This document shows, one piece after another, positions 33,958-44,100 of a DNA stretch of 64,000 nt. This DNA comes from Onchidella celtica (lineage: Eukaryota > Mollusca > Gastropoda > Systellommatophora > Onchidiidae). The notes beneath the pieces are model-generated. The model was not told where the DNA came from. It did not search any database and was given only the letters and a program-made list of their open reading frames with translations. Where the stretch lies: positions 37,604,796 through 37,668,795 of the forward strand of contig OZ007573.1 of assembly GCA_963931925.1 (NCBI GenBank). The letters are read 5' to 3'. Numbering within the stretch: position 1 is the stretch's first letter; each line of letters begins with the position of its first letter. The position numbers and the translations under genes were made by a program.

Positions 33958-36166
33958 AACAAGTCAATAAAAAGGCAAAATAAAAGGCCCTTGTTGTATT
34001 AAAAAGTGTGCGGTTAAATCTTTAAAAATTGTTGTCATTAATTTTTAAACGAGTGTTATGCCAAATTTAATGCATTCCTATAGCTTTCCTCATCCACCAA
34101 TGGCCTTAAAATGTTCTACGGTTTCATAAGGATTTGAGATTGTTACAATGTAAAGAGAATTTAGCTTTCTAATGGCTCTGGAAGGACCACTGATCCTTTT
34201 TCTTTTTATATGTATACAGTTTTACCCATTGAAATGGGTCCATTGTATCATGAACCATTGTTGTAATTGTGGAAGGATCATAATTATACAGTGGACTCGT
34301 TATGTTTAATGCTGGACTAATAAAACATTGCAATTGTTGTTATTATTTTTAATAAACATTTTAAAACATAACTGTTGTCTACAAATCTGTTACACTGTTG
34401 TTTTTTTCTCTTTGCTTTCTATTTGCATGAGAGGATAAAAATTATGCAAAGCACTGAAATTAGTGAAAACCAGGCTATGCACGTCTGGCTTTTGAAAAAT
34501 AATCAATTGGATTTCTTTATATTGGAACTATTGCATATTAAAAGAAAAAGTGTTGTGATCACAAAACAGTAGGTGGTACGATTCAAGAAAAAGTGCAAAT
34601 TTACGTATGGTTTACACTTTCATTTATGTCATACAACTAACCGTAACGTAATGATGAGCCGTTCTTTAGCTGGTAGCGGCTTCCGAAAGTTTGTAGTTCT
34701 CTTCTATATGTGTGGCCCAATCATTTCAAGAAGAGTGTCACGAGCAGAGTTAGGGTCTTGGGGATGTTACGACTGCACGAGAGGCAGCTAACTCACACTC
34801 GGACACAACCACACAAGAAAAGTATTAAATAACTAGAGCGTATATATGTCAGGCCGGTCAGGCCATAGTTTACATAAATATTAATAACAAAACAAAAGAC
34901 AATAGGGGTATATATCCAAACCAAAAAAAAAACTCTAATTAATAACTTAACCAACTGATATTCATGTAACTATGGAGGTACTGCAATCAATAGCAAATAG
35001 GTATATTATACGAAACTAGATATCAATTTAAAGTGACAGTTGAGTCGCCACTGGCCAGTCGCCAGGCAAACTCTCCATAAATCATAGGGGCTTAAATGTT
35101 AGGAGAGCCCAGTACGTTCAAAGCCTACAGAAGCACTCTTCGGCTTGTAGGTAATTTAAGCAGTTGCCAAAAGACTATATTTTATGCACAATCACTATTC
35201 AATTCATCAACAATGTGCTATATTATTCTAATCATACTATGGCAATAGATCTATGATACAGGACACTCGTGGTCGAGTGCCAGCTGGGGTTTCCTTAGTC
35301 TTCCTATGAGGCTGTAGTTCTCTCTCTATCTCCGATCTATATTATGCTTGAACAAATAAAATATATTACCATTGGTCACGCCTACTGGTAGGCGCGAACA
35401 TCAAAATAGCGCAGCGTGGGCTTTCAAAGGTCAGCCCACTCAGACCTTTCTTTCTAGAGCTCAGTCAGTCCGTTAGCAAGGACTTCTTGTCTTCAAAGCA
35501 CACAGTTCAGGTACTGGTCGACCGGAGATACTTCACGACACGATGCTTCTGCTCGCCTGTATTCACCAAATCTGAACGTTACACGATGTCTTATACTATC
35601 TAACTACCCAGCGTGCTAGTCCGCTGGCCCAATTAGTTCAGCTATCTCATAGGTCGAAACCTCCCACCATTTTAATTGTAGTAATACGTCTGCACTATTC
35701 TACCAGCCAGTTAACGTGCAAAAACTTGTCTAGTCATACTTAACAATGTCAACTGTCCCCACCTTGTTTCACCCCTACTCCATTACTTATTAATCACGAA
35801 CATTAAAACCCACAAACGTGAATCCAACCGTTTAACTTTACATTTATTTACTCACCAACTATAATTTGGCGAGGACCGTTCAAGGCCACCAGCCAATTTT
35901 TCATGGCCCTGGTAAAAAAACAACTCACTCTCTGCGTGAGTTTTAATAACATCTGAATCATGACAAAGAGTATAAAATGTTTATGGCTCTATTTGAATGT
36001 AAGCAGCACATTTTTCTTTATCAATTAGAATTTGTTCTAACAGATGATGATACTCGCAATAAATGTCTCTTTCTTTAAATATTGGATGCACTCAGTAACG
36101 TCTTCATTTAGATCGTTTTCTCTTTAACCAGAGTAACAAAATTAGTTGCAACCTTTCCACGTCCAT
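32438..36166 (-). pseudogene. Harbinger-1 DDE transposase (two exons, split by solo LTR)
   Basis: Minus strand. Exon 1 runs 36166-35971 and, after the solo LTR, 34735-34642: VHPIFKERDIYCEYHHLLEQ, then LLEMIGPHI and NFRKPLPAKERLIITLR, the helical N-terminal region. The donor GTTAGTTG joins at phase 2 to exon 2 (33151-32438): YLTSGENHPSLLFHFRVGV, a frameshift near 33070, then the catalytic core LGAIDGKHIRI (Asp1), FVADDAFPL (Asp2) and SRARNSVECSFGKL (Glu). The three acidic residues are intact. A TGA precedes VHPIF. Its intron contains the whole second exon of the MADF-BESS gene, and its own exon 2 lies in that gene's intron. 32153-32386 may hold a C-terminal extension. Confidence 0.88.
34736..35965. 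repeat. Solo LTR in Harbinger-1 transposase exon 1
   Basis: 1230 bp from TGTCACGAGC to ATCATGACA with a perfect 5-bp duplication AAGAG (34731-34735 and 35966-35970). No internal retroelement genes. The first ~65 bases match the LTR at 57250, so both belong to one family. The duplication splits the exon exactly. Confidence 0.9.
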
Positions 36167-36337
36167 TGTTCTAATGAGCCCATTCCCGCCAAACACAAAT
36201 TTCGATAAAACATCGAAACGGATTCAAACTGTGTGGCCTCCAGCTTACATCCGTTCCGATGTTTTATTGAAGGAACGCTGGAAGAAAAACAGCTGGAAGC
36301 AAACAGAGTAGTCGGATCTACTGGGTCGGTACTCTTA

Positions 36338-36725
36338 CACAAAAAGGACTAAAACCAGATCCTGCCAAAGTAAAAGCTGTAATTGATATGCCCAAACTAA
36401 CCAGCAGAGACGACATACGGAGTTTTTTGGGTTTCATCACCTATTTTGGGAAATTTTTGCTGCATCTCAATCAGGAATCTCTTCCCCTTTGAACCATCCT
36501 CAAAGAAGATGTAGAATTCTTTTGGTACCACCACCAAGAAACTGCCTTCGACCGACTCAAGCAGCTGTGTTGTCAGTGCCCAATTCTTAAGTACTTCAAT
36601 GTGTGCAAACCAGTAAAGGTCCAATGTGATGCATCGAGCAAGGGTCTTGGTGCAGTTCTCCTCCAAGAGAGCCATCCAGTGGCATATGCTTCAAGAGCAC
36701 TAACTGACTCAGAAACCAGATGTAG
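36338..36725 (+). pseudogene. Gypsy-2 retrotransposon, part 2 (RT connection and RNase H start)
   Basis: Continues from 31223: GLKPDPAKVKAVIDMPKLT and IRSFLGFITYFGKFL, then after a frameshift VQCDASSKGLGAVLLQES and VAYASRALTDSETR, the start of RNase H. The domain stops abruptly near 36725, where unrelated sequence leading into Gypsy-3 begins. The rest of RNase H and the integrase are absent from the window. Confidence 0.85.
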
Positions 36726-36888
36726 CTATAGTGGTATATTTTATGTCTTATTTGTCCACCCCCTTTTACTTCTGCCCAACCATTGCCATAGTTTATTCTT
36801 CATTTCAAATTTGTCCCCTCTGCTAACAGTGGTAGTATGGGTGGGGTTAAACGGAGCAGTTTTTTGGTCAACCAATACAGCGGTTCAG

Positions 36889-37773
36889 ATGGCGTCCCTG
36901 GATCCTCAAGCTCAGCAAGCTGCTCCTCAGATGGTGTTCCTCACCAGTGAGATCCACATTCGTAAATTTTATGGTGACGACAGCAGCTGGGCAGAGGAGT
37001 TTGAGGAAGATGTGCGGCGAGCTTGGGCGTCACAGCCTGACCAAGGAAAGGCACGGAGGTTGGACTTGCTCCTAAGCGATGTAGACCAAATGGTGCGGGC
37101 GGAGTTGAAATGCCAGGACGTAGCCGTGCAACAGGGCCCTGAGCTTGCTCTTGGCGCTGTCATTGCAACCTTTGGGGAGAAGAGGAATACTGCCATCTTG
37201 CTACAGGACTTTCTATCAACTGCTCAACGGCCATCTGAGGCAATGCGGCTATTTTCACATCGTTTGCAAGCTGCATATGATACATTATGCAAACGACAAA
37301 CCACCCTGGGAGAGCCGCAAACGGCAGAGAGTATGCTGCGAGATCAGTTTGTTGCATCGCTGCAGGACCGGTCACCGGCGTCATACCTCTGGGAGCAGGT
37401 ACACAGCGACCCACTGCTCTCGTTTCAAGATGTCCGTGAAGTTGCTCTGCGCTGGAGTGGCAGTGAGGATGTGGTGGAGTGGGGGGCCATAGCGGCGGCA
37501 GTTACTGTGCCCAACCAAACCGAGACTCGACTGGAGAGGCTGGAAAAATTAATGGAGATGCTGTTGACGAAAATGGACAAGCGACCAGTACCCAGTCCGC
37601 CCGTGCAACCGCTGCCAGCACCCAGCTTACCCACCCATCAGCAGATCAGTTATGATGTGCAGGGGAGGCCAGTCTGCTTCCGATGTGGAGACCCTCGGCA
37701 CAGGGTTAGGAACTGCCCCAATCCGTTTTCACATTCACAGCATTCGGGAAACGGGTCGTCTCTGCCGCAGTGA
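36889..37773 (+). CDS. gag of Gypsy-3
   Basis: An intact gag: it starts MASLDPQAQQAAPQMVFLTS at ATG 36889; IRKFYGDDSSWAEEF, VRAELKCQDV, and a helical region with FLSTAQRPSEAMRLFSHRLQ and MLRDQFVASLQD form the capsid-like part. A coiled stretch (ETRLERLEKLMEMLLTKMDK) and Pro-rich linker lead to the CCHC knuckle CFRCGDPRHRVRNC (~37675). The open frame continues upstream to 36601, but that part is RNase H of Gypsy-2 fused in frame by the insertion, so I set the start at 36889. Confidence 0.85.
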   Translation: MASLDPQAQQAAPQMVFLTSEIHIRKFYGDDSSWAEEFEEDVRRAWASQPDQGKARRLDLLLSDVDQMVRAELKCQDVAVQQGPELALGAVIATFGEKRNTAILLQDFLSTAQRPSEAMRLFSHRLQAAYDTLCKRQTTLGEPQTAESMLRDQFVASLQDRSPASYLWEQVHSDPLLSFQDVREVALRWSGSEDVVEWGAIAAAVTVPNQTETRLERLEKLMEMLLTKMDKRPVPSPPVQPLPAPSLPTHQQISYDVQGRPVCFRCGDPRHRVRNCPNPFSHSQHSGNGSSLPQ

Positions 37774-38072
37774 GTCGTCCTCAGGACATGAAGATAAACC
37801 AGACTCGTTTCGGAGCAGAGCTGTTAGCGACTGTGTTCAAGGGTGACCCAGTCTTCAGACTGCTAAGCCGGGTGAACGTTTCGAGGTCTGTTGATGATGA
37901 CATCAACAGCCTTTACAAGAAAGATGACCTTGCCCCGGGAGAGTCTGCCCAACTGATGAGTCTGCTGAGGCGCCACCATGCTGCGTTTGCCTGGGCGGAC
38001 ACCAACCTTGGCCAAACTGACCTGGTAAAGCACCATATCTACCTATAGGACCAGGCACCAATCGCTCAGCCC

Positions 38073-38175
38073 TTATCAAACGTGGAGAAGACAAGGAGGT
38101 CGTCAAGGTACACTTGCAATATTGAGAAGATGAAGTTGCTCATCACCGAATTCATTAATGGCTGGAAGGTTGCTG
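38073..38175 (-). repeat. Inverted copy of the Gypsy-3 RT active-site segment
   Basis: These 103 bases are the exact reverse complement of 39432-39534, as far as I can read them. The source includes the YLDD codons. It replaces about 40 bases of normal pre-RT sequence. Confidence 0.92.
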
Positions 38176-38447
38176 TCTTGAGCGAGGTCCAGGCCCACAT
38201 AGAAGATCTTCTGGCCAGAGGCATCATCACACCTAGTTCGTTGGCTTACCAGTCTCCCACCGTCGTTGTGCGAAAGAAGTCTGGGGAAATGCGTCTCTGT
38301 GTTGACTATCATCATTTAAATTCAGTGACAAGAAAGGCTCCCTTCCTGCTGCCGCGCATCGACGAAAGCCTGGAAGCACTCGGGGGAGCCAGCTTTTTCT
38401 CTACACTTGACCTGGCCAGCGGGTACTACCAAGTAACCATGGCTGAC

Positions 38448-39344
38448 TGTCGCGATGTGGTTTATGGCAAACGACTGCAATTTCAAAGAGGAAAACCCAC
38501 ACTCGCCAAACACACTACACTTTCGTACTGGAAATACTAACCAAATCAAATGAAGTAGTTTTCTCAGGCCTGTAGGGCCACAATAATGTATTTAGTTAAA
38601 CAGAAATAAATATAACATATATATATATAAATGAATTTCAGGGTAACTGTAAAACAAGTGGAATTGTAGGAGCAGAGTCTCCAATGGCAAAGTCACTTGC
38701 ACTGAAAGTGCTACACAATATAATTTTAGAATGGACAAAAAGATCCTAGCACTGAATCAAACATAACGTTAGACTCATAATGACTTATGGAATATTAATA
38801 TAAATTATAGCTCTTCACTGTCTCAGCACACGCAAAATCAATTACAATGGCTCATGTCATATATCTAGTACTGGCACTGCCTGGCGGTGGCTCTCGGAGT
38901 AGACTCCCATACTGCTGGTAACATCTGATTTCTGACAGACAAATAATGCATACCATTAGCCCTGGTTGCTAAGAACCAGGGGACATCAACAAAAGCGTTG
39001 GATGCTGGACTAAGTCCGGGTAGCCATTAGCTGGAGCTCATCATGGTCTAAGCTCCTCATAAAGATGGACTGCTCTACTGCGTCTCAATTACAACCACCT
39101 CTCACCCTCTAACAACTCTATTAAATCACGGACTCAAGCTGCTTTGTCATCCCTAGTTTACCTACATATGCTCCTTCTTGGCTCCTCTCCATCTACAGTT
39201 TCTATGTCGAAAAAAAACATTACTCAAAACATGTTGCTCACGAGAACAGCCCAAGGACACTACACTACAACTAGGCAAATAAAACTCACTGAATTTAACC
39301 CGTGGCCTAGCATGGCATTTACAGTACTAACTGAGATCTTGACA
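38448..39344 (-). repeat. Solo LTR of the Gmr1-like family inside Gypsy-3 RT
   Basis: 897 bp, TGTCGCGATGTGG to GATCTTGACA, matching the LTR at 21792-22991 at both ends and in inner blocks (CTGTAGGGC, CTGGCGGT, ATGGACTGCTC, CACGAGAACAGC), with about 300 bases absent in the middle. Flanks CTGAC and TTGAC are a near-perfect 5-bp duplication. Removing it restores the RT frame between MAD and DEERHKTAF. Confidence 0.85.
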
Positions 39345-39431
39345 TTGACGAGGAGAGACACAAGACGGCGTTCACCTGTCTGTTTGGCCTTTACGAGTTC
39401 GAGCGAATGCCCTTCGGTCTGACCAATGCTC

Positions 39432-39534
39432 CAGCAACCTTCCAGCCATTAATGAATTCGGTGATGAGCAACTTCATCTTCTCAATATTGCAAGTGTACC
39501 TTGACGACCTCCTTGTCTTCTCCACGTTTGATAA
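39432..39534 (+). repeat. Source of the inverted copy at 38073
   Basis: The in-place RT segment (PATFQPLMNSVM through YLDDLLVFSTF). The match to 38073-38175 ends abruptly at both sides. Confidence 0.92.
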
Positions 39535-41124
39535 ACACATCACAGCCCTTGACCAGGTACTTCAATGACTGCGACAAGTTGGTGTCAAGCTCAACCCTGA
39601 AAAGTGCCAGTTTGCACGCCGAAAAGTCAGCTTCCTTGGACATGTTGTGTCAGCAGAGGGCCTAGCAACCGATCCCGACAGGATCTCTGCGGTTATGGAT
39701 TGGCCAACACCCAAGACGGTCAAGGACGTGAGGTTATTTCTGTGCCTTGCCAGCTACTACCGGTGATTTGTGGAGGGATTTTCAACGATCGCTCGGCCCC
39801 TTAATGCCCTCTACCAGCAAGTCCATGTCAAATAGCCTAATCACCATCACTCTGGAGAACGGAGACAGCTTGGTAATTTGTGGACTGCAGAGTGCCAAAA
39901 AGCTTTCTTGCAACTGAAAATGGCATTGACTACTGCTCCTGTTTTGGGTTATCCAGACTTTACCCAGAAATTCACAGTTGAGACTGACGCCAGCAAAGAG
40001 GGCTTAGGCGCAGTTCTTAGTTAGCAGCAGGAAGGACCATCGACTGTCATCACCTATGCCAGCCGCAAACTGAGGATGACTGAAAAAGAGATGAAGAACT
40101 ACTACTCGCTCCTTGAGCTACCCGGACTGAAGTGGGCTGTGTCTGAGAAATTCCGCAGCTACTTGTTGGGACACAGTTTTGACATCTTCACGGACAACAA
40201 CCCTCTTGCGCACGTTGGTACTGCAAAGTTTGGTGCAGTTGAACAACGCTGGATTGCAGAAATTTTATCAGTTGGAGATATGGCGACCCACTTTAATCTG
40301 GCAAGTTGAACAGGAATGCTGATGCTCTCTCTAGACACCCAATCGAGACAACAATTGGCCCTGGCGATGAATTTGCGGCTGTAACAACAGTTAAAGCAGA
40401 TCACGTCTTCACCGCACCTGGTACGCAAATACCACCAGATGAGGTATTTAATTGCCAGGCCACGACAGCAACAGAAATAAGAACTCTATCACCACCCGAG
40501 GGATTGGACTCAGAGACTCTTGCATCTGAGCAATGTGCGGACACAGACCTCGCTCCGGTTTGCAGGCATCTTGACAAGAAACTGAAGCCTAGTAAAGAAG
40601 AATTACAGCATCTTAGTGCTACTGCCAAGAGTCTCCTTCGACATTTTAACAGTTTGAACATCATGGACGATGTTCTGGTTAGGTGCTGGCAAGAGCCTGG
40701 CACAAACAAAGAGCTATATGTCACTGTACTTCCCAAGAGCCAAGAAGGAAAAGTCAAATATGCAGTCTTCAGCATAAGACACTCGTTTACTCTTTTTTTT
40801 ACCTGTGGAAGGGAAAATCCTCACTATCTGTAAGCAGATGTTTATTGGAACGCTATCTATCTGAACGGTTTGTGAGGACAACAATGGAAAAACTTGACTG
40901 AAAACGGCGTTCTTGAATCAGAGAACAGAGGTGGCCGCGTCATATCGAGGTGGACTTCGAAAAGAGAGAAAGAGTGAAGAAACATTTGGATTGTTTTCCC
41001 CGCATGGAGTCGCACTATTGCAGAGCCAATTCTAGTTTCTACATGCCAATAGGCCAGTGAAAATGGGCGGAGCCTAGACAAGGTCAAGGTCCCGAGAAAA
41101 ACTGGAGGGCAGAAAGTGGTGGTC

Positions 41125-44100
41125 ATGGTGGGATCTTGCTGTGTGAGGGGATGCGCTAATCGCGTGAAACCAGGCTCTGGATTATCATTTTTTTCGAATA
41201 CCATCGAAACCTATTGAAAAAAGGAATGCCTGGATAACAGCCATCAATCGGGCAGCAGCAACAAAGTCCTTAAAGCTCTGGCAGCCCTCGAAGCACGATC
41301 GTGTGTGCAGCCATCATTTTGAAAGTGGTAAGTAACTTTTACAAGATGTTCTAAGTCGCCTGCTAGTCTATCGACCGTTAGTCGAGACGCTGGTCTGTTT
41401 CTTTTTTTTTTTTTCTTCTATTATTTTAGCTTCCTACTTAGGCAACAGCCCACACTTCAATAAATCTAAGTTTTGATCGATTCGAGAGACAAATGAAAAA
41501 AAAACAAAAACAAAAAACAACTGTACTCTGTAGACAAAATTTCTGTGACTAGATCTAGATCTAGATAGATGTACTTTAGCTAGCCTGCACTAACAAGCAA
41601 ATATTATTTCTAGGAAGACCCCACAATGATCTTGCCCACCCTGACTATGTACCAAGCAAAAATTTGGGATACAGGAAATTGAAACCTGCAGCGGCAACTT
41701 TGATGGGACGTTATCAAAGAAGGCAAGAAAGGAATGAACAAAGACAGAAGATAAGGGACAATGACACTGCACTTGATGCTGCAACTGCTCTGATAGGCTT
41801 GGCCACAGCAACAGTCACAGAAGAAGGGACAAAAGAACAAGGTACCAGTAATAGTTAATGGTGTTTATTAAATTAAATTATACAAATGCATTTTTTTAAC
41901 AAGTAATTTGAAAAGTGACAGTTTCATTATTTCCTTCTCATTAGCATGTAAATATTAGAGTACAACTGAAAATGCGTACTGTAACAGTACGAAACCAAAC
42001 AAGTAGATTTAGTAAAAATTAAAAACCACAAGCTTCAACACTTTCACGTCAAGAAAATATAATTGTTCGAAGTGTTACTTCGTGACCGCATGGTGGAAAT
42101 TAGAATAATAAGTTCAGAATCTGTATAGTTGGACTGTAATGAAAACCAGCATGATAAGTTAAGAATCTTCGCAGTAGCATAGTTGAAAATCAACAACAAT
42201 AAACAAGCATGCACATAAATTTTGTCTCTTTTGGGCAGTGTTCCACATACATACTGGTAGTTGATCAGATTCCATTTACACACGTACTAAGCAACAGTGT
42301 TACATAGATCCCTCCCACTACATTACATGAAAAAAGTAAATAAAAGGCAGAATCCAGGGTTCATTTACACTTACACTAAGTTACAGTATCCGTATCTGGA
42401 ATATTTTGTTCGAGACCTGCTAAATTCCAGTTTTCATAAAAATTACAAAACAATAGGCCTAATTTTCATGTTCATAGGCATTGCGTGAAAGTTACTGAGA
42501 ATATTTTGCCACAAGTTTAGGAGCAATTACATTTTCATATAATTATTGTTGCACATTTACTGATGACAAGATCAAGAAATGCATCATCTCAAGCAACTCG
42601 GCTTAAAAGGCTGTTGTCTTTGGCAAACATATAGAAGTCACAATACATTGTATCAGTCATGAACATGTGCATCTGGACTTCACTGAAATACTCATGGTTT
42701 TTTTTTAAGGTTACCAAGCCATTCTCCTGGTCAAAATAAATTGGGAAATTGGGAACAGATTTGAGGTCTTTATTTTAGGAGGTTCGCTGCCCTTGGCATT
42801 TACACCTCACTTTACTTGTTTTTTATTACTTCTTGTTCTGGCGGGGGGGGGGGGGGGGGGGGGGGAGATGATATGGATAAATTTTAATCTATTAATTTCA
42901 ATTTTGCCCAGGCAGCGGCCTTTCGGCCTGCTCTTTACGATTTCCAACTGCCAAGGTATCTTTAACGTGCGCAACGTGCACACGGGCCCTCCGAATTTTT
43001 TCGTCCTTATCCGAGAAGACTAGGTACTCGATCCTACCCCCCAATAGGACCAGGGACTTGAAAATATGAGAAAAATCCAATTTCCAAGAACTACTCGATC
43101 CTACCCCCCAATAGGACCAGGGACTTGAAAATACGAGAAAAATCCACTTTCCAACATGCCTGCAATTGGGAACAGAGTTGTCTGTGGGGAGTTTTGTCCT
43201 GAATTTAAAGGGACACTTAATTTCCAGGCAACCTCTTCCACAGCAATCAGAAAATACAATACCATCAGGTGGTGCCCCTAAGTATGGGTAATCTGGTCTA
43301 AGAACAAGACCACTACTAGTAACAGAAAAATTTGAGTGTCCCTGAGACTGACATTCAGCATACTCATTCCTGGCAGTTTCCTCGTGGTCAACCCCATATT
43401 TAATTGAAGGAATATTTCTTAGGTCCCTGACAGTACATAAAAAATCTACAAGCTTCTCTTGTCCTTTACAGTGATACACTTTATGGATAGTGCTGGAAGT
43501 AATTCTTCCTATTCGCTGTACTCTCCAAAGAGGGGAGTTTGACTGCTCTTTCGTCTGACATTCAATAGATTTGATGACATCTGCAGTCATATATGTAGCC
43601 AGTGTAGTAATAAAATTTATAGTCCTGGTTTGCTCTATAGAGCTGATGACATTGGGTTGTGTTTGTTTCTTCTTAAGAGAAGTAAGAACCACTGCCTCAG
43701 GTGCTTTGTTGTCAATGTCCTGCAGGGTAATTGAACTCATTTTCCATGCTTTGTTCCCTGTTGTTGTGGTCCTCCTCTTCTGCCTCAGAGAGGGCTTTGT
43801 GAAATTAATATCCATGAGCTTGGCTGGCTGAACCTGTTAGGATGGCAAGAGACAAAATTAGAATTAGACTATTCTATCCATCTAGTAGAAGCTTCATGCT
43901 GTAATAAAAATTCTTATTTCCTCTGTCCCCTCAGCAACACAAACTGTCAACGATGTCAGCCAGAATCTGCACATGGTGGAAGCCAAGCTAAGAAGTGTGG
44001 AAAGGGAGGTGGAGATTGTTCAACAACAGAGGAAAAAGCTTCACGAGCGTTTAGAATTACAACTTTCAAAAACAAGTGTTGAAAAATTCACATATGAGAA

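Larger units (their letters stand above)
31227..36334. mobile_element. PIF/Harbinger DNA transposon (Harbinger-1) with two interlocked antisense genes
   Basis: A 5108-bp element inserted in Gypsy-2 with a 3-bp TTA duplication (31224-31226, 36335-36337). Removing it joins VGHIL to TQKGLKPDP of the RT in frame. Terminal inverted repeats: left CAGTGCCAGCCCAGTGGATC, right (reverse complement) GAGTACCGACCCAGTAGATC, about 17 of 21 matching over the best core. It encodes a MADF-BESS protein on the plus strand and a DDE_4 transposase on the minus strand, and holds a later solo LTR (34736-35965). Both genes are broken. Confidence 0.88.
36726..40764 (+). mobile_element. Gypsy-3 retrotransposon remnant
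   Basis: Contains gag (36889-37773) and pol (RT, RNase H), interrupted by a solo LTR (38448-39344). The protease is not seen between the gag knuckle (~37690) and the pre-RT linker (~37900), and the integrase is cut off near 40764 at the junction with gene D. I found no LTR of its own. About 160 bases (36726-36888) precede gag and may be leader. Confidence 0.75.
37780..40764 (+). pseudogene. pol of Gypsy-3 (reverse transcriptase, RNase H), rearranged
   Basis: The pre-RT linker (LMSLLRRHHAAFAW at ~37955) breaks at 38072, where a 103-bp inverted copy of the RT active-site region is inserted. RT resumes at 38176: EVQAHIEDLLARGIITPSS, MRLCVDYHHLN, FFSTLDLASGYYQVTMAD. The solo LTR (38448-39344) follows, then HKTAFTCLFGLYEFERMPFG, catalytic YLDD (~39498) and FLGHVVSAEG. 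RNase H is [13 protein letters not shown] and IFTDNNPLAHV, then RNADALSRHP. Stops within RT/RNase H (after VLQ, YYR, VLS) each look like C-to-T changes of Arg or Gln codons. The integrase is truncated. Confidence 0.85.

Noticed and set aside
42793-43023. Plus-strand open frame with a Gly run
   Set aside because: Produced by the poly-G tract and the antisense repeat; no protein motif.
42898-43833. YqaJ-like (viral recombinase-type) nuclease as evidence of an integrated virus
   Set aside because: It is spliced, joined to a SWIM domain and paired with a THAP-DDE transposase inside TIRs, the known ISL2EU gene set; no viral structural genes nearby.
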